In this document: in pieces, positions 37,639-47,474 of the stretch
Numbering within the stretch: the first letter of the stretch is position 1
Layout of the letters: every line of letters begins with the position of its first letter
Assembly: GCF_027257955.1 (NCBI RefSeq)
Contig: NZ_JANZNQ010000020.1
Coordinates: forward strand, 1 to 64,000
Source of the DNA: Zhongshania aquatica
GTDB taxonomy: Bacteria; Pseudomonadota; Gammaproteobacteria; Pseudomonadales; Spongiibacteraceae
DNA length: 64,000 nt
Direction of reading: 5' to 3'
Program-made: the position numbers and the translations under genes
Notes under the pieces: generated by a model
Databases searched by the model: none
What the model was told of the DNA's origin: nothing
Seen by the model: only the letters and a program-made list of their open reading frames with translations

Positions 37639-38181
37639 TTAAATGCGACCTAGCTCAAAATTCTCACTGCCAACTTTCAACACCAATTGGCCATCAATAC
37701 ATTCAGCCAGTTCAACTAATTTATAAAAACACGCTCGATTAATTCTGGCCTCTAAACCATGCTCAAGGACTACAGCCGGTTTTGGCTCTTGCGTCGCCTC
37801 ATCCGTAACGACCTTTAGCGGATGCACGGTACCGAGTTCCAACCACATATCGACATTGGTTTTTACAGCAATTCGCCGCCCTTCTGCTAGCTCACTCACT
37901 TCAAAATCAATAATCTGTAAGGGCAGGTCTTCTACCGTAATTCGCCACTTCTCAACAGGGGTTACAAGATAATACTCACCATCCTTTTCACGCCGTAAAA
38001 TAGAAGCAAACAAGTTTACGAGTTTATGGCGTTTTATTTCGCCCCCTTCATGAATCCAGCGGCCATCTGAAGTTATGACAATATCAATATCGCCGCTTAA
38101 CTCTGGATGCCACTTTTCAATAGGAGGCGCACCTCGTTGATCGCGTAACAGTGATTCTATTGCTGTTAATGTTGCCATCAA
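37639..38181 (-). CDS. DUF1285 family protein
   Basis: This 180-residue protein matches the DUF1285 family: PPIEKWHPELSGDIDIVI, DGRWIHEGGEIKRHKLVNLFASILRRE, DGEYYLVTPVEKWRITVED and the C-terminal GLEARINRACFYKLVELAE. The function is unknown. It follows serA on the minus strand after 45 bases and may share its transcript. Confidence 0.9.
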   Translation of the reverse strand: MMATLTAIESLLRDQRGAPPIEKWHPELSGDIDIVITSDGRWIHEGGEIKRHKLVNLFASILRREKDGEYYLVTPVEKWRITVEDLPLQIIDFEVSELAEGRRIAVKTNVDMWLELGTVHPLKVVTDEATQEPKPAVVLEHGLEARINRACFYKLVELAECIDGQLVLKVGSENFELGRI

Positions 38182-38226
38182 AGTACCCTCCTAAAGCACG
38201 CTTTCTTTACGGAATGAGTAAGGGGC

Positions 38227-39399
38227 TTAATGAATCAACCTAACGTTTATTACGCCCTCTAAAGCCGCCAATTCAGACAAAAGTGAGTCACTAATATCAC
38301 CACCTAAATCAATTAGGTTGTAGGCAATCTCATCGCGACTTTTATTTAGCATATCAACAATATTGATATTTGCGTCAGCCAAAATCCCCAAGATACTGCC
38401 AAGAATTTTAGGAACGTTATGGTTGGCTATCGCTATACGACAGCAACCACTGCGTTCTAATTGCAAATTTGGAAAATTAACGGAATTCTTTATATTTCCA
38501 TTTTTAAGGAAATCATCTATCTGCTCCGCTGCCATTACCGCGCAATTATCTTCCGCTTCGTCAGTGCTGGCACCAATGTGTGGCATTAAAATCACATCGT
38601 CACGTCCAATCAGTGACGGCACAGGGAAGTCGGTAATGAACTGACGCAATTGTTTCTTATCGAGCGCAGCGATTACCGCATCAACATTTACAATTTCTTC
38701 TCTAGCGAAGTTAAGCAAACAACATTCCGGCTTGCAGGCGGCCAATAAGTCAGCGTTTACCAAACCACGGGTAGACTCTAAAACCGGCAAGTGAAGAGTT
38801 ATATAGTCGGCCTTTGCAAACAGACTGCCGATATTTTCCATCTTCTTAACAGAGCTAGGTAGACGCCAAGCTGCGTCTACTGATAACGCAGGGTCGTAGC
38901 CAATAACATCCATACCTAAGTTCAGTGCTGCATTAGCGATCATTGAGCCTATCGCACCGAGACCAACAACTCCCAGTGTTCTGCCAGCTAACTCATTGCC
39001 TTTGAAACGTTTCTTTTCTTTTTCCAGCAATTTTGCCATTTCACCGGCATCGTTCATATCGCTTAGCGAATTCACATAGGAAATGCCTTGCAAGATTCCG
39101 CGAGAGCCGAGCGCTAAACCAGCAATGACCAACTCTTTAACGGCATTGGCATTTGCGCCAGGGCTATTAAAGACAGGAATACCACGCTCTGTGCACGCAG
39201 CCACTGGAATGTTATTAGTTCCGGCACCGGCGCGACCAATTGCTTTAACAGTCTTCGCAATGTCATCGGCTTGTAATTTGTGACTACGTAATAAGATGGC
39301 ATCAGGGGTCGTAAACTCACTCGCAATCTCATAGCTTGCGCGAGGCAAGCGCTCTAAACCTTTCGGTGAAATTTGATTAAGGGTCAATATTTTGTACAC
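38227..39399 (-). CDS. serA: D-3-phosphoglycerate dehydrogenase
   Basis: SerA oxidises 3-phosphoglycerate in the first step of serine synthesis. The Rossmann motif GVVGLGAIGSMIA lies near residue 143, the catalytic Arg in NFAREEIVN and the catalytic His in MPHIGASTDEAEDN. A C-terminal ACT domain (about 320-390, IANHNVPKILGSILGILADANINI) presumably gives serine feedback control. The length of 390 residues matches the short SerA form. The Sfp-type transferase gene ends 20 bases upstream on the same strand. Confidence 0.93.
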   Translation of the reverse strand: MYKILTLNQISPKGLERLPRASYEIASEFTTPDAILLRSHKLQADDIAKTVKAIGRAGAGTNNIPVAACTERGIPVFNSPGANANAVKELVIAGLALGSRGILQGISYVNSLSDMNDAGEMAKLLEKEKKRFKGNELAGRTLGVVGLGAIGSMIANAALNLGMDVIGYDPALSVDAAWRLPSSVKKMENIGSLFAKADYITLHLPVLESTRGLVNADLLAACKPECCLLNFAREEIVNVDAVIAALDKKQLRQFITDFPVPSLIGRDDVILMPHIGASTDEAEDNCAVMAAEQIDDFLKNGNIKNSVNFPNLQLERSGCCRIAIANHNVPKILGSILGILADANINIVDMLNKSRDEIAYNLIDLGGDISDSLLSELAALEGVINVRLIH

Positions 39400-39419
39400 A
39401 AAAACATCCTCGTTACTAA

Positions 39420-40229
39420 TTAACCAATCATACGATGGCGCTGCGCGTTCGTATTCAAAGGCATATGATTAAACGCGTCTTCAGGACTGAGTTGTACCTG
39501 CTGCCCTAATGGCAGGCTGTGAAAATACGAAACATTTTCAATTTTTCCACCCATTGCCAATGCTACGGTGTAATTAAGATTTTTACACAAAACTCGGAAA
39601 TCCCAGCGGTCAGCTTCCGGGCCAATAAATCCGTCGAAGCCACCCTCTTCATCTAATACAATCGAAAAGTCGTGCAAGGGGATAGAAAGGCCTTCACCCC
39701 GTGCTTTTATATATGCTTCTTTAAGAGTCCAATAACGATAAAATCGGTCTAATTTCTGGTCATCGGAGCAGCTATTCAATGCTTGCAACTCTAGCGCCGA
39801 AAAATAGTCATCAGCCATATTTACGACACTTTGGTTTTCTGCATGACTTTCAGCATCGACACCAACATCATTATCTCTCGTGACAACGCATACAGTCAGC
39901 CCACTTGTATGGGCTGTATTAAACTGAATGATCCCTCGCGCTTCGCTATTATTTAGTTCTGGTTTACCAAAATCATTTACACAGAAGCTAATTTTCTCTG
40001 GTGCAAGATCACAATATTCAGATAGCACAGTTCTTAATAACGCACGACTGACAAGATAATCTTTGCCGTTGCTGCCATGCATTAATTGTTGGTATTGAGC
40101 TAACTCTGCGGGAGATAACATCGCCTCATACTGATCTACTCGACTGTTGAGTCGATGATCATCGGTAAAACAATACCAAACGTCGATATGGCCAATTTGT
40201 AACGGTCTTTTCGGTACAGCGGAAATCAT
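39420..40229 (-). CDS. Sfp-type 4'-phosphopantetheinyl transferase
   Basis: This enzyme attaches the phosphopantetheine arm of CoA to carrier proteins. The motifs are FNTAHTSGL (H107), GVDAES (D125, E127) and FYRYWTLKEAYIKARGEG (W167, K170, E171, K175), typical of the long Sfp class. It is 269 residues long. No polyketide or non-ribosomal peptide synthetase lies in the window, so its client may be AcpP, encoded 21 kb away, or an unlinked pathway. A 13-base dyad AGTGATTATCACT (40246-40258) lies just upstream of the start. Confidence 0.93.
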   Translation of the reverse strand: MISAVPKRPLQIGHIDVWYCFTDDHRLNSRVDQYEAMLSPAELAQYQQLMHGSNGKDYLVSRALLRTVLSEYCDLAPEKISFCVNDFGKPELNNSEARGIIQFNTAHTSGLTVCVVTRDNDVGVDAESHAENQSVVNMADDYFSALELQALNSCSDDQKLDRFYRYWTLKEAYIKARGEGLSIPLHDFSIVLDEEGGFDGFIGPEADRWDFRVLCKNLNYTVALAMGGKIENVSYFHSLPLGQQVQLSPEDAFNHMPLNTNAQRHRMIG

Positions 40230-40292
40230 TATTTTTATATATCCAAGTGATTATCACTGTAGCTGCTGCACCACCGTAATAATCACATTTAA

Positions 40293-42170
40293 TCAATTAA
40301 TTTTTATCTCAGCGCTTTCCCACAAACTATTAAAGTAGGCAGAAAACTCTTGAGATGATTTATTACGATAAGCATTTTTCTCAGCTTCCATCGCAACATT
40401 TCCTGTCAACGAAGATAAATCGCCGTAGCGGACTTCTAGCAATTGTAAAACGACCTGATCACCACCGTTTTTGCGTAAAGTACTTACGCTGGCTTGAGAT
40501 CCTGGACGAGGCATTGCGAATGCCTGATTACGTATCGATGAATCAACACTGATATCGCTGCGCTTACCATCGACAACGCCATTCCATACTAGGCCATGTT
40601 CTTTAGCGACCTCCTCCGCACGTCCTCCGGCATTTAACGCAAGCTGCAACTCCTTCGCCTTAGCCAAGGCCGCAGCAGCTGCCTTGTTGTCAGACAAGGT
40701 AGTTTTAATTTCATTCCTTACGGTTTCTAAAGGCTTCGGTTCTGGCGCTTTATATTCCTCTATGTGAAGAACTACATAGCGATCTGGCGTGAGCTCTATA
40801 ACCTCGCTATTCAAACCTTGACTACGGAGCTCTTGGTTGAAAGCAGCTTGTTTTACTGCGGGAAATGCGAACAATCCTTCGGTTGAATTTTGACTCAGTA
40901 ATTCGCTTTGACTCACTTTCAACTTCATTTCTTCAGCTGGCATCTTCAGACTCTCAGCGTTGAAAACGAGGTCTTTTAGGGTATCAACAGCCCCAACGAG
41001 ACGAGGTTGCGCTTTTTGCTGACGTAAACGCTCAGTAATTTCCAAACGCGCCGCATCAATATCGGGTACTTCAGGCTTGCGAATACTGACTAGTTTAATC
41101 AGATGCAAACCGGCTTCAGTTTCAACAACTGGAGACAATTCACCCTCGTTTAAATTAGCCAAGGCTTCTTCGAATTCCGCAGGAAAACTTTCTCCACTGG
41201 TAAACCCTAGTAAACCGTCATTAGCAGCAGAACCCGCGTCCGCAGAATATTTTTTCGCCTCATCCCCAAAACTCGCGCCGGCAAGAATTTCAGCACGTAT
41301 CTTTTCTAGCTGCGCTTGTGCTTCTTCACGACTGCGATCATCGTTTACTTCAATTAAAATATGGGCGGCTTCGCGCTCAATTTGATTATTGCTTGCCTCT
41401 ATTAAGCGCTGGTATTCGGATTGAACTTGATCCTCCGAAACCGGCTCATAGAACTGCTGCTCAGTAAGTTCAATGTAGGAGAAACGAACTTTCTCATCGC
41501 TTAAGAACGCATCTGTATTTGCTTCGTAATAAGCGGCAACTTCTTCGTCACTGACCGTGACGTTGTCAGTGAACCTAGCAAGGGGAACGTTAATGTAATG
41601 ATAATCACGCGACTCGTACAATAATCCCACAGCACGAGTAATTTCAGCGTCACTAACAATAGCAGAACCGGCAATAGCGGTTGATAGCTGCTGAATCGTT
41701 AAATCGGATTTTAACAACTGCTTGAAGAAACTACTGTTATAACCCTGTAGACGCAGAACTTGCTCATAGCGTTCTTGCGAGAAGCGACCATCTTCCTGAA
41801 ACTGTGGCATTGCCACAATCGTGGCGTTCAGCTGCGCGGTAGAAATTTCGATATTTTCATTCTTGGCAGCTTGCAGAAGAAGCTGTTGCTTAATCAGGGT
41901 GTTTAAAGCCGGTTTTCGCAAAATTGTATCATCTAGCATGCTAGGGTCAATTTGATCGCCCATCATGCTTAACAAGCGACGTTTTTGCAGGCTAATTGCC
42001 TGTTGCAACTCTGCCTGTGAAATCTTGGCACCATTTACGACCGCCGCGGGTGTTGGTGAGGAGCTATTGAATAAGCTATCGATCCCGAATAGTGCAAATG
42101 GCACTACAATAATCGCGATGATGACTTTGGCCGCGGTTCCCTGAATGTTATTGCGAATATTTTGCAGCAT
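40293..42170 (-). CDS. ppiD: periplasmic chaperone/peptidyl-prolyl isomerase PpiD
   Basis: PpiD is an inner-membrane-anchored folding factor near the Sec translocon. The protein has one N-terminal helix (about residues 16-36, KVIIAIIVVPFALFGI), a SurA-like N domain, and a PPIC parvulin domain with AAHILIEVNDDRSREEAQ and GEFEEALANLNEGELSPVVETEAGLHLIKL-type signatures (about residues 254-350). I chose the ATG at 42170, which gives the usual MLQNIRNN start and 625 residues. The longer frame to 42209 would run through the hupB terminator. Confidence 0.92.
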   Translation of the reverse strand: MLQNIRNNIQGTAAKVIIAIIVVPFALFGIDSLFNSSSPTPAAVVNGAKISQAELQQAISLQKRRLLSMMGDQIDPSMLDDTILRKPALNTLIKQQLLLQAAKNENIEISTAQLNATIVAMPQFQEDGRFSQERYEQVLRLQGYNSSFFKQLLKSDLTIQQLSTAIAGSAIVSDAEITRAVGLLYESRDYHYINVPLARFTDNVTVSDEEVAAYYEANTDAFLSDEKVRFSYIELTEQQFYEPVSEDQVQSEYQRLIEASNNQIEREAAHILIEVNDDRSREEAQAQLEKIRAEILAGASFGDEAKKYSADAGSAANDGLLGFTSGESFPAEFEEALANLNEGELSPVVETEAGLHLIKLVSIRKPEVPDIDAARLEITERLRQQKAQPRLVGAVDTLKDLVFNAESLKMPAEEMKLKVSQSELLSQNSTEGLFAFPAVKQAAFNQELRSQGLNSEVIELTPDRYVVLHIEEYKAPEPKPLETVRNEIKTTLSDNKAAAAALAKAKELQLALNAGGRAEEVAKEHGLVWNGVVDGKRSDISVDSSIRNQAFAMPRPGSQASVSTLRKNGGDQVVLQLLEVRYGDLSSLTGNVAMEAEKNAYRNKSSQEFSAYFNSLWESAEIKIN

Positions 42171-42194
42171 TGATGCTAAACCTGATTCTGAATC

Positions 42195-42221
42195 AAAAAA
42201 AAAGCGCACCTCTCGATGCGC
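42195..42221 (-). terminator. rho-independent terminator after hupB
   Basis: On the minus strand the stem GCGCATC and GGTGCGC (one G-T pair) closes on GAGA and runs into nine Ts. It lies 60 bases past the hupB stop and just before ppiD. Confidence 0.8.
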
Positions 42222-42281
42222 CTTCTGTAAGAGGTTTTACCCCTACGGCCCCCCGAATGAACGGGACTGGCAGTCTATACC

Positions 42282-42554
42282 TTAATTACAGGCATCCTTC
42301 AGCGCCTTACCAGCTTTAAAGCTAGGAATTTTGGCTGCTGAAATTTCGATTGGTGCACCAGTTTGTGGGTTGCGACCAGTGCGAGCTGCGCGGTCTTTTA
42401 CACTAAAGGTACCAAACCCAACTAAAGAAACTGAATCATCTGATTTCAGTGCATTAGTAATGGCTTCTACGGCTGCATCCAATGCACGTCCTGCCGCTGC
42501 TTTAGACAAATCCGCGGATTCTGCGATAGCGTCGATTAGCTCAGATTTATTCAC
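42282..42554 (-). CDS. hupB: DNA-binding protein HU-beta
   Basis: HU is an abundant dimeric nucleoid protein. The 90-residue sequence contains the family signature [22 protein letters not shown] and the DNA-binding arm ending [10 protein letters not shown]. The start is GTG, with AAGGGGAAG in front. A strong sigma-70 promoter is visible at 42663-42691 and a terminator follows. The position between lon and ppiD is the standard gammaproteobacterial order. Confidence 0.97.
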   Translation of the reverse strand: MNKSELIDAIAESADLSKAAAGRALDAAVEAITNALKSDDSVSLVGFGTFSVKDRAARTGRNPQTGAPIEISAAKIPSFKAGKALKDACN

Positions 42555-42662
42555 TTATTCTTCCCCTTCAAATTGTTATAAAAAATATTTCTACGTTAAC
42601 TGACTGGTGACCGTCACAAATATACCCATACGCTGTAAGAGCCATATGCGTAAAGAGTGGGA

Positions 42663-42691
42663 TTTATACCAACTGCGCCGTATATGGTCAA
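42663..42691 (-). promoter_or_regulatory. sigma-70-type promoter for hupB
   Basis: On the minus strand TTGACC is followed after exactly 17 bases by TATAAA, near-consensus -35 and -10 elements. The -10 lies about 110 bases before the hupB GTG start. Confidence 0.65.
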
Positions 42692-42704
42692 GATATCTCT
42701 GCGT

Positions 42705-45131
42705 CTAGTGCGCGTTTGCGCGCGATTCACCAAGATTATCTCCGTTGCCATCAACGTTCTTGTGACTGTCGTCTATACCAGCAAGATAAGCTTCTTCAGA
42801 AATTTCTTCAGGAAGACTTTCCAGCGCAATATCTAGAACCTCATCAATCCATTTTACAGGACGGATTTCTAAATCGGCTTTTATGTTTTCCGGAATTTCT
42901 TTCAGATCCCGCTCGTTTTCCAGAGGGATTATAACGGTTTTTATACCGCCACGGTGCGCTGCCAGTAATTTTTCTTTTAAACCACCAATCGCTAATACTT
43001 GGCCACGTAGGGTAATCTCACCGGTCATTGCCACATCTGAACGAACAGGAATACCGGTAATCACCGAAACAAGTGCCGTACACATACCAATACCCGCCGA
43101 CGGGCCATCCTTGGGCGTTGCTCCCTCTGGCATATGGATATGGATATCGTGCCTGTCATGATAGCGCGCGGGAATACCAAGACGCTTAGAACGGCTTCTA
43201 ACTACCGTTGTTGCAGCTTGGATAGATTCCTGCATAACATCGCCAAGCGAACCGGTTTTAATATGACGGCCTTTACCGACAACAGAAACCGCTTCTATGG
43301 TGAGAAGCTCGCCACCGACCTGAGTCCACGCCAAGCCAGTGACTTGACCCACCTTATTTTCTTCCTCGGCCTTGCCAAAGGTATAACGACGGACGCCAAG
43401 ATACTCTTCAAGATTTGCACTCGTTACCGAGATAATGCCGGTATCACCATGAAGGGCGACACTTTTAACGACTTTTCGGCAAACCTTTGCAACTTGGCGC
43501 TCCAAGCCCCTCACCCCGGCCTCGCGGGTGTAATAACGGACTATGTCTTGCAGTGCCTCATCATCAATTTCAGCTTCCGTCAGTTTTAAGCCGTTATTCT
43601 TTAACTGCTTAGGTATGAGGTACTTGCGAGCAATATTGATCTTCTCGTCTTCTGTGTAACCAGGAATCCGAATCACTTCCATCCGATCCATAAGGGCGGG
43701 TGGAATATTCAGTGAGTTAGACGTACAAATAAACATGATGTCAGACAGATCGTAATCGACTTCTAGATAGTGATCATTGAAAGCATGATTCTGTTCTGGG
43801 TCCAACACCTCTAGCAATGCCGAGGCAGGATCACCACGGTGATCCATCCCCATTTTGTCGATTTCATCTAACAAAAATAAGGGATTGCGTACGGCCGTTT
43901 TCGACATTTTTTGAATAACTTTACCCGGCATAGAACCTATATAGGTTCGACGATGACCGCGAATCTCGGCCTCGTCACGAACCCCCCCCAGCGCCATACG
44001 GACAAACTTGCGGTTGGTTGCGCGAGCGATAGACTCACCTAACGATGTTTTACCTACGCCAGGTGGCCCGACCAAACAAAGTACCGGCCCTTTCACTTTC
44101 TTTACCCGCTTTTGAACAGCGAGATACTCAAGAATGCGATCCTTGACCTCCTCTAGGCCATAGTGATCCTCATCTAATATTTCCTGGGCGCGTTTTAAAT
44201 CATGTTTCACACGCGAACGCTTCTGCCAAGGAATATTGACTAGCCAATCAATGTAACCACGCACCACCGAGGCCTCGGCAGACATGGGCGACATCATTTT
44301 AAGTTTTGCTAATTCGGCTTTGGCTTTTTCAAGGGCTTCTTTACTCATGCCCGCCTTCAGAACCCTGCCTTCTAGTTCTTCGAGCTCATTTACACCCTCT
44401 TCAGATTCGCCTAATTCACGCTGAATCGCTTTCATTTGCTCATTCAGATAGTACTCGCGCTGGCTCTTCTCCATCTGCTTTTTAACGCGACCACGGATAC
44501 GCTTTTCAACTTGAAAAAGATCGATTTCCGCTTCCATCAACCCCATTAAGTTCTCAAGGCGCTCGCGCTCATTAGCCATTTCCAAAACCGCTTGTTTTTG
44601 CTCAAGCTCCATGGTCATGTGTGCAGCGATGGTGTCGCCTAAACGGCCAGGATCATCTATTCCTGATAGAGATGTAAGAACTTCCGCAGGTATCTTCTTG
44701 CTCAGGTTGATGTACTTTTCAAATTGAGAAATAGCTGAGCGAAGCATTACTTCTGACTCATCGGCGGCTATTTTCTCGCCATCGATCGCCGTGATTTCTG
44801 CACTGAAATAATCTTCTTCTGCGGTCACCGCGTTTAGCTGTGCACGATAGGTGCCTTCCACTAAAACTTTAACGGTTCCGTCAGGAAGTTTTAGTAGCTG
44901 GAGGATATTCGCAACGGTGCCAATATCATAAAGATCATCTGTGCCTGGCTCATCGAGATCTGGATTACGCTGGGCAGCGAGTACAATTTCCTTGTTGCTA
45001 GCCATGGCTAACTCAAGCGCTCGGATCGACTTATCCCGACCTACAAATAGTGGGATCACCATATGGGGATAAACCACGACGTCGCGCAAAGGAAGCAGTG
45101 GCAATTCCATTATCTCGTGTGTGTCAGCCAT
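42705..45131 (-). CDS. lon: ATP-dependent protease Lon
   Basis: Lon is a cytosolic AAA+ serine protease that removes damaged and regulatory proteins. It has the N-terminal substrate domain beginning LPLLPLRDVVVYPHMVIPLFVGR, Walker A GPPGVGKTS, Walker B LFLLDEIDKMG and the protease motif KDGPSAGIGM (serine near residue 676), with the catalytic lysine in GGLKEKLLAAHRGG. The length is 808 residues. A sigma-32-like promoter lies upstream. The acidic tail after EISEEAYL is slightly extended. Confidence 0.97.
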   Translation of the reverse strand: MADTHEIMELPLLPLRDVVVYPHMVIPLFVGRDKSIRALELAMASNKEIVLAAQRNPDLDEPGTDDLYDIGTVANILQLLKLPDGTVKVLVEGTYRAQLNAVTAEEDYFSAEITAIDGEKIAADESEVMLRSAISQFEKYINLSKKIPAEVLTSLSGIDDPGRLGDTIAAHMTMELEQKQAVLEMANERERLENLMGLMEAEIDLFQVEKRIRGRVKKQMEKSQREYYLNEQMKAIQRELGESEEGVNELEELEGRVLKAGMSKEALEKAKAELAKLKMMSPMSAEASVVRGYIDWLVNIPWQKRSRVKHDLKRAQEILDEDHYGLEEVKDRILEYLAVQKRVKKVKGPVLCLVGPPGVGKTSLGESIARATNRKFVRMALGGVRDEAEIRGHRRTYIGSMPGKVIQKMSKTAVRNPLFLLDEIDKMGMDHRGDPASALLEVLDPEQNHAFNDHYLEVDYDLSDIMFICTSNSLNIPPALMDRMEVIRIPGYTEDEKINIARKYLIPKQLKNNGLKLTEAEIDDEALQDIVRYYTREAGVRGLERQVAKVCRKVVKSVALHGDTGIISVTSANLEEYLGVRRYTFGKAEEENKVGQVTGLAWTQVGGELLTIEAVSVVGKGRHIKTGSLGDVMQESIQAATTVVRSRSKRLGIPARYHDRHDIHIHMPEGATPKDGPSAGIGMCTALVSVITGIPVRSDVAMTGEITLRGQVLAIGGLKEKLLAAHRGGIKTVIIPLENERDLKEIPENIKADLEIRPVKWIDEVLDIALESLPEEISEEAYLAGIDDSHKNVDGNGDNLGESRANAH

Positions 45132-45207
45132 TACGTTTCCTCTTAGTTAATCTGGTTCAATCCGCTCGCAGCGGATATTTGCCGCCAATACAGACAGCTT
45201 AGCTCTA

Positions 45208-45236
45208 AGATGGGGATTTGCGGAGTTAAAAACAAG
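45208..45236 (-). promoter_or_regulatory. sigma-32 (heat-shock) type promoter for lon
   Basis: On the minus strand CTTGTTT (45236-45230) is followed after 14 bases by CCCCATCT (45215-45208). The -10 element fits the sigma-32 consensus CCCCATNT perfectly, and the -35 keeps the CTTG core. It lies about 77 bases before the lon start. Heat induction of lon is established in E. coli; its use here is inference. Confidence 0.65.
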
Positions 45237-45262
45237 ACTTGACGTGTAAAGAAACTGACAAA

Positions 45263-45300
45263 AAAGAGAAACACTGCGAAAACGAGGTTTTCGCAGTGTT
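45263..45300 (-). terminator. rho-independent terminator after clpX
   Basis: The arms (45270-45283 and 45287-45300) are a perfect 14-base inverted repeat (AACACTGCGAAAAC and its complement) around a three-base loop. On the minus strand it is followed by TCTCTTTTTT. It lies 12 bases past the clpX stop. Confidence 0.9.
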
Positions 45301-45312
45301 ATTTAGCGGGGA

Positions 45313-46599
45313 TTACTCTTTTGGAGCTGCTTTGCGCTGCTCATGCTCGCTATTGTGATACACCAATATCGGGGCAGAATCACCTTTGATGACCGAATCA
45401 TCAATGACCACTTTGCTGACGTTATCCATAGAGGGAAGATCATACATCGTATCTAACAATACCGATTCGAGTATGGAGCGCAGACCACGTGCACCGGTTT
45501 TACGCGTCATCGCTTTTTCAGCAACTGATCGCAAACCATCTTCACGGAAGTCGACTTCTACGCCTTCCATATCGAACAACTTAGCGTATTGCTTGGTTAG
45601 AGCGTTTTTCGGTTCGGTGAGAATGCTGACCAAGGCATCCACGTCCAATTCTTCGAGCGTCGCTATGACCGGCAAACGGCCTACGAATTCAGGAATTAGT
45701 CCGTAACGCACTAAATCATCAGGCTCAACATCGGCCAAAATCTCACCCACGTTCCGAGCTTCATTTTTGCTCTTCACTTCTGCACTAAAGCCAATACCCC
45801 CTTTTTCAGACCGGTCGCGAATAACGCGATCGAGCCCTGCAAACGCACCACCACAGATGAACAAGATATTTGAGGTATCAACCTGCAAAAACTCTTGTTG
45901 CGGATGCTTGCGACCACCTTGAGGTGGCACTGATGCAACTGTTCCTTCGATCAGCTTAAGAAGCGCCTGTTGCACCCCCTCACCCGACACGTCGCGAGTA
46001 ATCGACGGATTATCCGATTTGCGCGAAATTTTATCGATTTCATCGATATAAACGATGCCCATCTGGGCCTTTTCTACATCGTAATCACATTTCTGCAGCA
46101 GTTTTTGGATGATGTTTTCAACATCCTCACCCACATAACCGGCTTCAGTTAACGTAGTCGCATCAGCAATGGTGAACGGAACATCAAGTAATCGAGCAAG
46201 GGTTTCAGCCAACAGGGTTTTACCACTACCGGTTGGCCCTATCAGCAAAATATTACTTTTGCCAAGCTCTACGTCATCTTTGTGCTTATCGCCGTAACGC
46301 AGGCGCTTATAATGGTTGTAAACAGCCACAGCCAATACTTTCTTAGCACGAGTCTGACCAATAACGTATTGATCTAGCGTGTGATTAATTTCTTGCGGCG
46401 TAGGCAATTTGTCACGCCCCGCTTCGCTTGCTGCTTCCTGAACTTCTTCGCGAATGATGTCATTACAAAGATCGACACACTCATCACAGATAAAGACAGA
46501 CGGCCCCGCAATTAATTTGCGAACCTCGTGCTGGCTTTTACCACAGAAGGAACAGTACAGCAGTTTGCCGTTATCATCTGTGCCGTCTTTACTACTCAT
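45313..46599 (-). CDS. clpX: ClpXP protease ATP-binding subunit ClpX
   Basis: ClpX unfolds substrates and feeds them to ClpP. The N-terminal zinc finger has C16, C19, C38 and C41 ([15 protein letters not shown]...CDECVDLC). The AAA+ module has Walker A GPTGSGKT, Walker [10 protein letters not shown], the pore loop GYVGEDVE and the ClpP-binding IGF-like loop GGIGFSAEV. The length of 428 residues is normal. It follows clpP after about 125 bases without an obvious terminator between, so the two are probably co-transcribed. Confidence 0.97.
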   Translation of the reverse strand: MSSKDGTDDNGKLLYCSFCGKSQHEVRKLIAGPSVFICDECVDLCNDIIREEVQEAASEAGRDKLPTPQEINHTLDQYVIGQTRAKKVLAVAVYNHYKRLRYGDKHKDDVELGKSNILLIGPTGSGKTLLAETLARLLDVPFTIADATTLTEAGYVGEDVENIIQKLLQKCDYDVEKAQMGIVYIDEIDKISRKSDNPSITRDVSGEGVQQALLKLIEGTVASVPPQGGRKHPQQEFLQVDTSNILFICGGAFAGLDRVIRDRSEKGGIGFSAEVKSKNEARNVGEILADVEPDDLVRYGLIPEFVGRLPVIATLEELDVDALVSILTEPKNALTKQYAKLFDMEGVEVDFREDGLRSVAEKAMTRKTGARGLRSILESVLLDTMYDLPSMDNVSKVVIDDSVIKGDSAPILVYHNSEHEQRKAAPKE

Positions 46600-46724
46600 T
46601 CATACCTACCTTGTTCTGATTTTGCAGGGTGTTCGAAGCACCTTAGGGTAAAGATGACGCCTTTTACCCGCTTTTGCAAGTTTGCACTATCCACAATCGA
46701 ATGCGAACAACGTGCTTAATAGTA

Positions 46725-47357
46725 CTATTTACGCGCAGTTAACACCTCGTCAACCAACCCATAGTCACAGGATTGCTGCGCATTCATAAAGTTATCACGC
46801 TCAGTATCGCGGGCGATGGTTTCATAAGTCTGCCCAGTATGTTCGGCCATCAAATGATTAAGCTTCTCGCGAATAATCAAAATTTCTCTAGCTTGAATGT
46901 CTATATCCGTAGCCTGACCCTGTGCGCCGCCACTTGGCTGGTGAATCATGGTGCGGGCATTTGGCACGATAAAGCGCTTACCCTTGGCACCACCACTCAG
47001 CAAGAATGCACCCATACTCGCAGCTTGGCCGATACACATAGTGCTGACATCGGGTTTTATAAACTTCATTGTGTCGTAAATAGATAAACCAGCAGTGACC
47101 GACCCACCCGGAGAGTTAATGTAAAGATGAATGTCTTTATCCGGGTTTTCTGACTCAAGGAAAAGTAGCTGCGCCACAATGAGATTGGCCATATGATCTT
47201 CAACTTGGCCCACGCAAAAAATAACGCGCTCTTTCAGTAGACGTGAATAAATGTCGTAGGAGCGTTCACCACGAGCAGTTTGCTCCACCACCATAGGCAC
47301 CAAGCCTAGGTTAGTTACAGCATTATTGTTATAACCATCAATCGAGTTGCGAGACAT
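46725..47357 (-). CDS. clpP: ATP-dependent Clp protease proteolytic subunit
   Basis: ClpP is the barrel-shaped serine protease used by ClpX. The catalytic triad is S114 ([11 protein letters not shown]), H139 ([13 protein letters not shown]) and D188 (ERDNF), each three residues beyond the E. coli precursor numbering. The length of 210 residues includes a short propeptide. It lies between tig and clpX in the standard order. Confidence 0.97.
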   Translation of the reverse strand: MSRNSIDGYNNNAVTNLGLVPMVVEQTARGERSYDIYSRLLKERVIFCVGQVEDHMANLIVAQLLFLESENPDKDIHLYINSPGGSVTAGLSIYDTMKFIKPDVSTMCIGQAASMGAFLLSGGAKGKRFIVPNARTMIHQPSGGAQGQATDIDIQAREILIIREKLNHLMAEHTGQTYETIARDTERDNFMNAQQSCDYGLVDEVLTARK

Positions 47358-47407
47358 ATTGAATACTCTTCAGTACGTAATTAATGTTCTAAATTTACGG
47401 CCAGCGG

Positions 47408-47445
47408 AAAAAAATCAAGCGACGGAACTTTCGTTCAGTCGCTTG
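47408..47445 (-). terminator. rho-independent terminator after tig
   Basis: The outer stem CAAGCGAC/GTCGCTTG (8 pairs), a single mismatch and an inner GAAC/GTTC stem form a long hairpin. On the minus strand it is followed by A and then seven Ts. It separates tig from clpP. Confidence 0.85.
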
Positions 47446-47474
47446 CCCGGAAAAACCAGAGTATCCTTTTCAGA

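Noticed and set aside
43134-43589. 151-codon plus-strand frame opposite lon
   Set aside because: It is fully antisense to the Lon protease domain with no independent evidence of expression.
47358-47474. Second sigma-32 promoter before clpP
   Set aside because: A CTTGATT element is present on the minus strand, but it is part of the tig terminator, and the -10 counterpart CCGTAAAT is a poor match.
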